Part shown: in pieces, positions 37,986 to 48,140 of the stretch | Layout of the letters: each line of letters starts with the position of its first letter | Position numbering within the stretch: position 1 is the first letter of the stretch | Notes under the pieces: generated by a model | Database searches by the model: none | What the model was told of the DNA's origin: nothing | The model's input: only the letters and a program-made list of their open reading frames with translations | NCBI GenBank assembly: GCA_019022495.1 | Contig: JAFEKR010000008.1 | Location: 2,108,001 to 2,172,000, forward strand | Direction of reading: 5' to 3' | Length of the DNA stretch: 64,000 nucleotides | DNA from: Epichloe hybrida | Lineage: Eukaryota > Ascomycota > Sordariomycetes > Hypocreales > Clavicipitaceae | Made by a program: the position numbers and the translations under genes

Positions 37986-38242
37986 TGTTAATTCCTTCGG
38001 ATCTTCATTGGTTTAATCGTGGCCAAAGACCGGACCAATTGTGGGTCCGGCGCGATGCACGCGATATGATTAGCTGCATTAATTCGCTACCCCCTTTTAT
38101 GCCCCACACACGGATTTCGCTCGCTTTCCTAGCATCTAGACTTTCCCTCTCTTTTCCCTCTTTCCTAGCTATCTAACTAACTATTATTAACTTTAATTTA
38201 TACGGGATTTATTACCTACGTAGGACCTTAGTGCATCTAACA
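37986..38242 (+). repeat. Copia-B 5' LTR
   Basis: This 257-bp LTR retains several CpG words (GGTCCGGCGCGATGCACGCG) and is one of the least mutated repeat copies in the window. Confidence 0.93.
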
Positions 38243-40330
38243 CTAATTAGTAGTTAACTTTATAATTACAGATAAGCTAGGTATTATAAGAAGAGACATT
38301 TCTATAGACACTACTACTACTACCCCTTGTTATGCTATAATGGTTATTGTAGTAAAGAGGCATAACTATATAAGTATGCTAAAGGAAGAGACTAGAATCC
38401 TAGTTATAGGCTTTGTTTCTAAGGAATTAATCTATTAACCCTTAGGCTATAGGGATATTACTTATTGATTTATTATTATATTCAACTTAACCAAATAACT
38501 CACTAAAGGCATTTATTTCAAACCTAACGTTAAATAACCTTAGCTAAGCTAGCTAACATATCTATAACTTCTCTATAAATATTCCCTTTATCTAACAGAC
38601 CTTTAATCTCTCCCTATAAGCATCTACTACTTGTTTTTGCCCCCTTTATTATTAGTGCTATTTGCCCCATACTTATTAGCAAGAAAGAGAGATTACCTCC
38701 TTCCCTTCTTTTCACAAAAAACAGGAAGGGCAATTCCTGTTAATTCATTATTATTTTTCTCATTGCTTTTGCCTACTTCTAGTACTTCTGCTACTTTCTT
38801 TATCCCTATTAATTTACTCCTATTACTACTTTTTCCTTTAATAGTTAAAGATAGCAAAGGAATCTAGACCTTCTATAAGAGTAAAGGCTACTAGTAATAG
38901 TAAGGCTCTAACTATTACCCCTAAAAGACCCTAAGAGTATAAGTTACCCTCACGCCTTTAATAGCTCACTTACGACTTCTCTAGCAATTAGAAAGAATCC
39001 ATTAAGCTAGATCTAGAGACTACTATGTAGCTCAAGCTTAACAACTAAATCACAAGATTCATTAACCTTAGTAAGCATTAAGGATAAAGAGATAATAACC
39101 TATAGGAATTATTCTAAGAAGACTTTAAAGGCTAGTTTAAAGACACCTTTAAAAGGGTATCTAAGGATGTTATTAGAGAATTACATAATTCTTTATAAGA
39201 TTATAGCATCCTTATTAGGTAAGGCCTAGGATACTTAATCCTAGTATTGCTTAAGGAAGTGCTTTATTAAACTTTAATACCCCTTTAGTCACAGAAAGGA
39301 TTATAAGAAAGACTATAATCTTCCAAACCCCTAGAACCTTAATATTAATAGCCCTAATAACCTACCCTAGAAATTAACCTTCCCTAACCCTAGAGATTAC
39401 TTAAACCCTTATAAGAACCCCTATAATAATCCCTATTATATTAACAGCTCTATCTAGATAATTATTATTAAGAACAACTAGTAAACTATTATTCACAATA
39501 AATTATGCCTTTATAGCAACTCCCCTCTGAGGATTAAATTACAAAGAAAATCTTAGAGCTTATAAAGATATATAAAGATAGTAACCACTATAGTAGAAAG
39601 CTATATAACTTCTTAACACTAAAGATTACGCTCTTTAAAAATAAGTATAATAGAATTAACCTTCCTTAAACGCATTATTAGAAGGCTTTCCCTATTATAT
39701 TAATAGGTAATACTAAGTAATACTACCTTAATTACCTCTTTAGGAATAACTATTCCTATAAAGAGATAATTACTTATATTTATTAGCGCTTTAAGATAGA
39801 AAGTAACTAGTAATTCTATTACTATAAGTAAAGTAGTATAATACTAAAGAGTATAATTAAGAAGAAACCCTAATAAAAGTAAGCTTAAGTGCCTTAAGAT
39901 TATATTATTAACCCTTAAGAAGATTCATAGAGGCCTATACCCTACTAAGATAGTAAATACTAAACTCTATAAGTAAGCCTTAAATACTATAGCTAGTGTG
40001 CCTTAAATATTAGATAGTAGAATACATATACTTTATAGGCTTTAAAAGTCTTACTAGAGACCTTCGTAAGGTAATTACTATTATAGAATTAAATAAGAAG
40101 GCCTCCTAATACCTTTAGTACTAATAAGGAGACCCTCTAGAGGCTATATTCACTAATTATTAGTATAGATAGTATTATCCCCCCGTAGCAGAGGAAGTTA
40201 TTATAGATAGAGCCCTAGGCTAAGCACTAAGCGCTACTTTATATATAGTAAGAGCGGCTGCTAGTCTTCTAATTACTTCACTAAAGAATATTAAAAGGAA
40301 AAGAACTACTAGTAAGCTAGTAAAACATAT
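38243..40330 (+). pseudogene. Copia-B gag relic
   Basis: This is a degraded gag region. Near 40232-40290 it reads RYFIYSKSGC.SSNY, a knuckle-like CxxC...GC(W) motif in which TGC and TGT codons have become TAC and TAT by RIP. The 78-codon open frame at 38631-38867 is a chance gap between RIP stops in AT-rich DNA and not a gene. Confidence 0.6.
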
Positions 40331-43300
40331 TATATACCCCCTTTAGAGAAGAGATTCTAGGTATTCCTTGCCTCCTATAAAGGGTAGGATAATAATAAGC
40401 CTAATAAAGGCTTAGGTTAGAATTAGGAATTATATCTTTTAGCCTACATAGAAGCTAAAGATAATAATAATAATATGGAGGAGCTACTATTAATAGCACA
40501 CCTAAGCATTATATAATTCTTCTACTCTAGATTATAGACTAACTATAATGCTACTAATATTAATATCCTTATAACCCTAAATAATTAAGCCTTCTAACAC
40601 ATATTCCTTAGGCAGGAGCTTTATAAGCTATAAGAGTGTAATAAAGGCTTAATTTACTATATCTCTAAAGAATACTATTCTAAAGAGGTCTTTAGAGGGA
40701 TTATACCTAATACTAGCGCTATAGGAAAGTTAACTATAGGAGAGGTATAAGTAAAGGCTTTATTAAGATTAATACCTTTATTAAAGGTAACCCCCTATAA
40801 ACCCTAAATTATTATATTTAGCGCTGGATTAGTAGTTATAAGAGGAATCCTTTATATGCCTATAGAACTTAGAGAGCTTAAATTCTATATCCTTAATATA
40901 GCTACCCCCTTCCTCTTCTTAATTACTAATATAAATAAAATATAAGTTAAGATTAATAACCTTACTAACGTACTTATCTAAGGTAATAAGACTATACCTA
41001 TTATGTGATAATAGGGCTATCCTTAGTAGTTACTAGAAGTAAGAGAAATAGTTACCTTCTACCTTTTAGAAGGAGATATCTATTAATTATATTATTAACT
41101 TAGTTACCCTTCTGTTTAATAACTTATAAAGATCCTTTACTAAGCTAGTTATAAAGTTAAACGCTAGGTAATTAAGGAATTAACTAAAGTCTACTACTAT
41201 TACTAGATATATAGAAAGGCCCCTAGTTAATTTAAGTTTATAATTAAAGATAACCACGAATTTAACTATAAGATTATCATTAATATTATGCAAATCAATA
41301 GCTAACTAGTGCTTTACATTATTAATTTAGTAATATTATTCTAGGTAGCCTAATTCCTTAATCTAAGGAAGCAAAAGGCTTAAGATATCTAGAATGCTAT
41401 CCGCGAATATTAGATTAATACTTATCTTAGACCTCTAGAATAGATTATACATAACGCTAGTAATAACTTTGCTTCTACTAAGTTTAAGCACTATACCTAA
41501 CTAATATTAATTAAGACTAATAAGATGCTAATTAAAGCTTATAATAGTATTAGAAAGGTTAAGAGATATTATAGACCTTTACGCTAAGCTTATAATATTA
41601 TTATAGACTTAATTAGAATAGAACTTACGCTAGAATAATATCTCTAAATAGCTATTAAGGTAATTAATAACTTTACAGGCCTAAATAGTATTATCCTAAC
41701 CCTACTAGTCTTTAGAGGTTACCTATAGATAATAAATAAGTTACTACCTAGCGTCTCTATTATTTAATATGCTAAAGTAATTCATAAAGCCACTAATAAA
41801 GTCCGCTACTATCTAGCTTTATAGCAAGTCTATAATACCCTTAAAGCCTAGAATAGCCCTAATATAGCGCCTATATATTAGCTACCCTTATAGGCTAATA
41901 TATATATATAAAGAGAGAAGGGTAGCTAGTATAGCCCTTATAAGCTACTTACTACTAATAGAGAGACCTATATAGTTAATATACCCTATAGCTTAGTAAA
42001 GTTCCGCTCTATAGTAGTAAAGCCTTATTATAAAGACCTATATACTATAAAGGGGCTAGAGTAGTAGGAGATAAAGCCTTATAATTCACTAGAGTAATAG
42101 CTAAGTAATATAAAGAAAGAAGAAGCTATATAACTAACTACTACTAATAAAAGAGATTCTCTAATAAAAGATAGTAAAGAGCTATAGACACTAGCTAAGA
42201 GAAAGTAAGGGAGACTAAGAAAGGCCCTTATAGTATAATTTATAAGTGTAGGAGAGTCTAATAAAAAGGCTTATAAAGCCTAAAAGGCCCTAAGGGGAAG
42301 CTATTAAGTTAAAGACTTATTACTATACCCTAAAGGAATAAAAGTAAGGAAAAGAAGACCTTATAGCCCTAAGAAGAATATTAGCCTAGTTTAGCTCTAT
42401 GTACTTATAAATAAAGATTAAGAGAAGGCCTTTATTTAAGAGGTTATAACTAGAGGGATGCTAAGCATAGTATTCCTTATAGCAAAGGAAGAGGCTAATT
42501 AGAACCTTACCCTTTAGCTTCGCTAAGAAGGAAGGATTATAACCCTAGGAAAACCCTTTAAGTAGTCTGATTAAGCTAAGATTAATGCTTTATAAGCTTA
42601 TAATGTATTTAAATTTATTAAGTTTAACCTAGCGAAGCACGGAGGTTATAGAATCTTTAATTCTTATATAGTTAGAGAGATTAAAGGTAAAGGAACGGAC
42701 TTGCCGTATAAGAAATCTTGTCTTATTATACAAGGCTATAATGACAAAGGAAAGGAATTTATCCTAATGTAATTCTAACAATATAATAAGCAAGCTAATG
42801 CCTTATTATAGCTATTGCTTTATTATTGAGAAGAAGAGGCATTTACCTTTGGATTTGCAATATCACATAAGCTTACACTTAATTACACACAGTGCTAACA
42901 AGGCTAATTATTATGAGATTGCTAAAGCAAATTACACACCTCTTTCTAGAAGGGACTGTAATTAAATTAATTAGACCTCTTTACGGGATTATAGAGGCTA
43001 GAACCTACTAGTAGGTAATATACTTCTATTACCATAGGGATAACCTTAATATAATAACTTTAACCTATAATCCCTGCTTATTAATTATAGCCCTAAATAA
43101 TAAGAATCTCTTTAGTATTATTAGAATACAAACCGATAATATATTAGGCCTAAGTAATAATAACTTCTTCTAAAAAGAAGAGAAAGAGCTCTAGAAGGCT
43201 AATTTTATAGCTAAAGAAAAGTAATAATTAACCGCTAAGAACCCCCTTATCTTTAATAGCTATATCTTAACCTAGAACACTAATAATTTGCTAATCTTAA

Positions 43301-44060
43301 CCTAGAAAGGTTAGAGTTAGAAGATTAAGGAAGTTAATTCTTAATTCTTAATAGTAAAGTAAGATTACGTGGAGTAATAAGCGCGAGGAAGCTATATTAT
43401 AACTATATGTTAACTAGAGGCTTTATATGACCTTTTAATTATAGCTTAACACTAAGAGCTCTCTATAGAAGATATTATATGTCTTAATAAACGCCTTAAA
43501 TAGTAGATTAAGAATTAATAACATAGACTATAATATATCCCTTTGGTTCTTAAAGAGGTAAAGCTCTTTATGTTTGTAGATAGATTGCTTGCTAATAACA
43601 AGGATTTAAGCTCATAGATTAGATACGTAATTGTGATTAGTAACGAGATGATGCAAGATAATAATACCTTTATTATAAAAGGTAATATTATTACGTATAG
43701 CTTAACAAAGAGTAAGAGAGTTACTTATAGCGCGCTTACCTCTAAGTTATATAGCATAGTTTAAGGTGTAGATATTACCTACGTGATTTCCATAACTTTA
43801 CATTAGATTATAGATTAATTAAAGATGCCTCGAATTCCTACGATTCTCTGTACTAATTCTTTTTTATTATATAAATATCTTATAAAGCTAGGAACTATAA
43901 AGGAGAAAAGACTAATAATTAATATTATAGCTCTTTATTAATCGTATAAGAGGCACGAGATTTACGAAGTTAGATGGATTAATAGCAATGATAATCTGGC
44001 GGATGCGATAATAAAAGCATTGCCGAATTTATTACTTTTCTCTTTGATTAATTCGAATGA
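40330..44060 (+). pseudogene. Copia-B pol relic (protease, integrase, RT, RNase H)
   Basis: Protease-like sequence lies near 40660-40900 (FRGIIPNTSAIGKLTIGE, where D.G is changed to NTS). The integrase is at about 41280-41650 (FASTKFKHYT, YYRPLRKAYNIIIDLI). RT follows. RNase H begins at about 43555 (KLFMFVDRLLANNKDLSS) and ends with RHEIYEVRWINSNDNLADA, then IIKALPN, near 43950-44030. This last stretch is almost free of stops. It is clearly Ty1/copia and non-functional. Confidence 0.85.
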
Positions 44061-44280
44061 ATTAACGATTTATATTAAAGGATAGGTGAAAAGACCTATA
44101 ATATTAGGAAACAGGAGCTTAGGCAAGGAATAATAGATTAATTTAATTAACTAATGCCGTGATAGCTAATTAGAGTAGCGGATTCCTATTAAGGGATTTA
44201 CTAGTGTACACTTTCCTTTAATCTGATTTTTATTACGTTTTTAAGCTCTTTAGCTACAAAGGAAAAAGAGAGATTACTAG

Positions 44281-44537
44281 TGTTAATTCCTTTAGATCTT
44301 TATTGGTTTAATCGTAGCTAAAGACTAGACTAATTATGGGTCTGGCGCGATACACGCGATATGATTGGCTGCATTAATTCGCCACCCCCTTTTGTGCCCT
44401 ACACATGGATTTTGCCTACTTTCCTAGCATCTAGACTTTCCCTCTCTTTTCCCTCTTTCCTAGCTATCTAACTAACTATCATTGACTTCAATTTATACGG
44501 GATTTATTACCTGCGCAGGACCTTGGTGCATCCAACA
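44281..44537 (+). repeat. Copia-B 3' LTR
   Basis: This 257-bp LTR partners 37986-38242 and is followed by target copy GTTAG. Confidence 0.93.
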
Positions 44538-45077
44538 GTTAGGGTTTACTTCTTATTATAGTATTTTATATACTAGGCCTATAAGTTACTTAGAAGCTAC
44601 TTAATTACTATATATTTATCTCTTAGTATAGTAGTATAAGTCTTTACCTAGTTATTTACTATAGGAATATTTATAACTACTTACTATAGTCCCCTAGGAT
44701 TATAGCCTTATAGTGCCTTAGCTAGGGTATAGCTATAAGTTAAATAAATACTTATATTATATATAAACTATACTATTAGAAAGTTATTAGCCTAATTAGT
44801 TTAATTAAAGCAAGCAAAGGCTCTTAAATAATACTCTAAAACTTAGTTTAAATATTCTATCTAACTATCTATTTATAAGTAAAATATAGTACTTAGTTAC
44901 TACTTAGTTATAATAAGATAGTAAAAGGTTATCTAAAACCCGCTAGTAAAAGTTAAACTATAGTCTATATTAATACCTTCTAGAGTGCTATAATCCCTAA
45001 AAACATACTCTAGAAATATAGTAGCTAACTTATTGCTAGTTATACGCGTTAAAATAGGGATGTAAATACTATTTTGT

Positions 45078-45131
45078 CAAGCGGAAAACAACACCCCAAA
45101 AGACACGATGCTGGCTAGAGCATCACATTAC
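45078..45131. other. Short unmutated flank between Gypsy fragment and MULE
   Basis: These 54 bp have normal base composition and contain a GATGCT...AGCATC inverted pair. With the first 110 bp of the MULE, they form a small islet without RIP signs between two heavily mutated repeats. No gene is visible. Confidence 0.5.
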
Positions 45132-46889
45132 GAGTTCTGCTAATCGGAGCTGTACGGAAAAACCGCAATGATCCGTACCTATAATTATAATGCACCCACA
45201 TCCCACATCCTACCCCTTCGCACCTAATTTATATAGGGCGCCATAGTAAAAAAAAATATTACGTAATATCGCAAGGCTACGTAAGGTAGTCTGCCTACCT
45301 GCCTAGCTAGGCAAATTTTTTCCTCCTTTAATATTAATTATTATAATTCATAAACTTATTAATAATATAATAATCTTTACTACTATTAGCTCTTAAGCTA
45401 TATTCCTACTTTTATAATGCCTTAGATTATTTGTAATACCTATATTTATAATAATATTATTATACCTTATAGCGTAGAGCTTAATTAATATTATAAAGGT
45501 AATAACATCCCTAAACTACCTGCTTCTCTATAGTTTAGCATGTTTAATAAGCTCTATACCTTTCTATAGTAATAGGGCTATATAAATAGTATAGCCTTTA
45601 TTAAGAAATCTAGTAGTTATTATTACGAAGTTAATAAGGTATATATAGTAATATACATCTTGCTTTATTATAACTATAGCCGCTAGTAGCCTTCTAAATC
45701 TCTAGGGATTTATTAGGTAGCTACTTACCTTACTAACTGCCTATTTTAATTATGTGTAAGCTATAACTAGTGGATAAATAACACTTAGTTATACACTATA
45801 ATCCCTAGATAGGATTATTATAATTATAGGTGTTCCCTAGACCCTATAGCTTATCCTATCTATTGCTACCGTATAGTAGCACATAAGGCTTTAATTCGCG
45901 AGATAACGCTACTACAGGGCGTTTAGGCCCGTAAGGGCCTAATCCACGAGCCAGTGCAAACTTTGCACGAGTGCAAAATGCATATAAGCGGACGCGCTAG
46001 CTATTTTTATCAGCTAAGATCCATAGAAATTTATGGAACTTTGTCCAAATTGTATAAATACTATAACTACCCTTATTCGTAATCAGAGCTTTGCATGTAG
46101 TGTAGTATTTGTAGTATTTTGGCTTTTGATATAGTATGTAGTGTAGTAGTTTGTAGTGTAGTGTAGTATGTAGTGTAGTGTAGTAAATACTACACTACAT
46201 TACAAATACTACAAATGTAGTATTAGTAAAAAAAAAGTGGGTACTTTTATTATCTTATAATATTCCTTAGATTTTTCTTAATTAGCTTAATATTAGCCTT
46301 TCTTTTTATTATAATTTAGTTTTTTAGTTATAAATTTTTAAAGTTTAGGCTTATTTAAACTATTAAGCTAATAATAGGTATAGGGTTACTAAAGATAAAC
46401 TATTTTAGTATTTATATATAGCCTAAATTTTTTAGTAAATTTAAAAGGTCTTTATACTTTTATAGCTTTTTTCTTAGATTTCCTATTTAATTTTAGTATA
46501 TTTTTTATCTTTTAATCTAAGATTTACCCTAAAGAAATTATTTATTATTCTATAAAAATAAGATGTTAAATATAATAATAATATATTTAGATTAATAATA
46601 CTTTTATTATAAAGATAATATTTTATTATATTTAGTAAGAGGTTCTTTAGTAATATAACTATTTTCTTTAAATTAAAACTAATTATATTAAGTTTTTAGG
46701 TTTTTAAGGTAAAAGAAAATTAAAAAACTGTAAAAAAGCTATAATAATAAAGCTATAATATTTTTTAGGATATTAAAATATAAAATAAATTAATTTCTGT
46801 TAATTATTTAATATATAAAGAAATAAGCTTTAAAACTAGGTTTAATTATTAATACTATTCTTAGCTTACTTTCTTAGTTAAATAGTTTT

Positions 46890-47400
46890 TTTTAAAAGTA
46901 AGTCTAAAGTAAGTTTAAAGTGGGTCTAAAGTAAGGTTATTTAGTTATATCTCTTACTTAGTTATAGCTTTTATAGTTTTTTATAATCTAGTCTTATAAA
47001 AAGAAGGGATTCATAAAAGTGGGTCCAAAGTGGGTCTATTTAATTATACCTCTTACTTAATTTTATAACTTTTATAGTGTTTTATAATATAGTCTTAGAA
47101 AAGAAGGGATTTATAAAAGTGGGTCCAAAGTAGGTCTATTTAATTATATCTCTTACTTAATTTTATTACTTTTATAGTTTTTATAACATAGTCTTAGAAA
47201 AGAAAGGATTTATAAAAGTGGATCTAAAAGTGGATCTATTTAATTATACTTGTTACTTAGTTATAGCTTTTCTAGTTTTTATAATCTAGTTCTATAAAAG
47301 AAAATATTAATAAAAGTGGGTCTAAAGTAGGTCTTGTTAGATATATCTTTTATTTATTACTAGCTTTTATACTTTTTTTATAATCTAGTTAAAGAAAAAA
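46890..47400. repeat. About 100-bp tandem repeat inside hAT-3
   Basis: Units starting AAAGTGGGTC(C/T)AAAG lie near 47014, 47117, 47216 and 47315, with degenerate units to the left (46905-46930). Each contains TTACTTA...TTTTATAGT.TTTTATAA. Confidence 0.8.
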
Positions 47401-47908
47401 GAGATATTAAAGTTTATTATTATTATTATTACTATTATAGCTAAAGTACTAGTACTAGCTATATAGAAAGCTAACTAAGGTAAATAATATATTTTTACTA
47501 TTATTATTTTAAATATTATTTTAAAAAAACATAAGAAAGAAAAGTATTTTATTTTACTAATATTTTTATAAACCTTAAAATACTAAATAACTAAAAAGTA
47601 AAGCTTTTTCTATAGTAATTTACTAATACTTACTAATGTTTTTATTTAAGTTATTTATTATTTAAACTTAATTAAACTTTAACACTTATAATATTATAAA
47701 GTAATAAAAGCTATTCTTACTTATTCTAAGTAATTTTAAGCTATTTTAAGCTATCCTAAGCTATTCTAAGCTAGTATAAGCTATTATAAGCTATTATAAG
47801 CTATTATAAGCTAGTATAAGCTAGTATAAGCTATTATATTATTAAAAAATTCAAAATACTACAAATACTACAAAATACTACAAATACTACATGTAGTAGA
47901 AAAATTTC

Positions 47909-48140
47909 ATTGTAGTGTAGTATGTAGTGTAGTGTAGTATGTAGTGTAGTGTAGTATGTAGTGTAGTGTAGTATGTAGTGTAGTGTAGTATGTAGTGTAG
48001 TGTAGTATGTAGTGTAGTGTAGTATGTAGTGTAGTGTAGTATGTAGTGTAGTGTAGTATGTAGTGTAGTGTAGTATGTAGTGTAGTGTAGTATGTAGTGT
48101 AGTGTAGTATGTAGTGTAGTGTAGTATGTAGTGTAGTGTA
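47909..48140. repeat. 17-bp minisatellite at hAT-3 right end
   Basis: About 13 uninterrupted copies of TAGTATGTAGTGTAGTG. The 79-codon frame on the minus strand (YTTLHTTLHY repeats) is this minisatellite read as protein and not a gene. Near-perfect copy identity suggests recent homogenisation. Confidence 0.95.

Larger units (their letters stand above)
37986..44537 (+). mobile_element. Copia-B: Ty1/copia retrotransposon, no nested insert
   Basis: It has 257-bp LTRs (37986-38242 and 44281-44537) beginning TGTTAATTCC and ending ATCTAACA or ATCCAACA. The target duplication is GTTAG (37981-37985 and 44538-44542). At 6,552 bp it is the uninterrupted relative of Copia-A in the opposite orientation, and it carries the empty version of the Gypsy-2 target (near 40226-40230). 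All ORFs are RIP-broken. Confidence 0.94.
37825..45077 (-). mobile_element. Gypsy fragment (minus strand) split by Copia-B
   Basis: The segments 37825-37985 and 44543-45077 are the reverse complement of Gypsy integrase sequence. The first matches about 12190-12330 and the second about 11640-12180 of Gypsy-1. They join cleanly when Copia-B and one GTTAG are removed. No LTR is present at either side. The left side is cut by the hAT-2 terminus and the right side ends abruptly at a short unmutated segment. Confidence 0.8.

Noticed and set aside
37979..38176. 65-codon ORF over the Copia-B 5' LTR
   Set aside because: It lies entirely in LTR sequence and is absent as an ORF from the other LTR copies.
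38631..38867. 78-codon hydrophobic ORF
   Set aside because: It lies within Copia-B gag and is out of keeping with the element's own frames; hydrophobicity reflects T-rich DNA.
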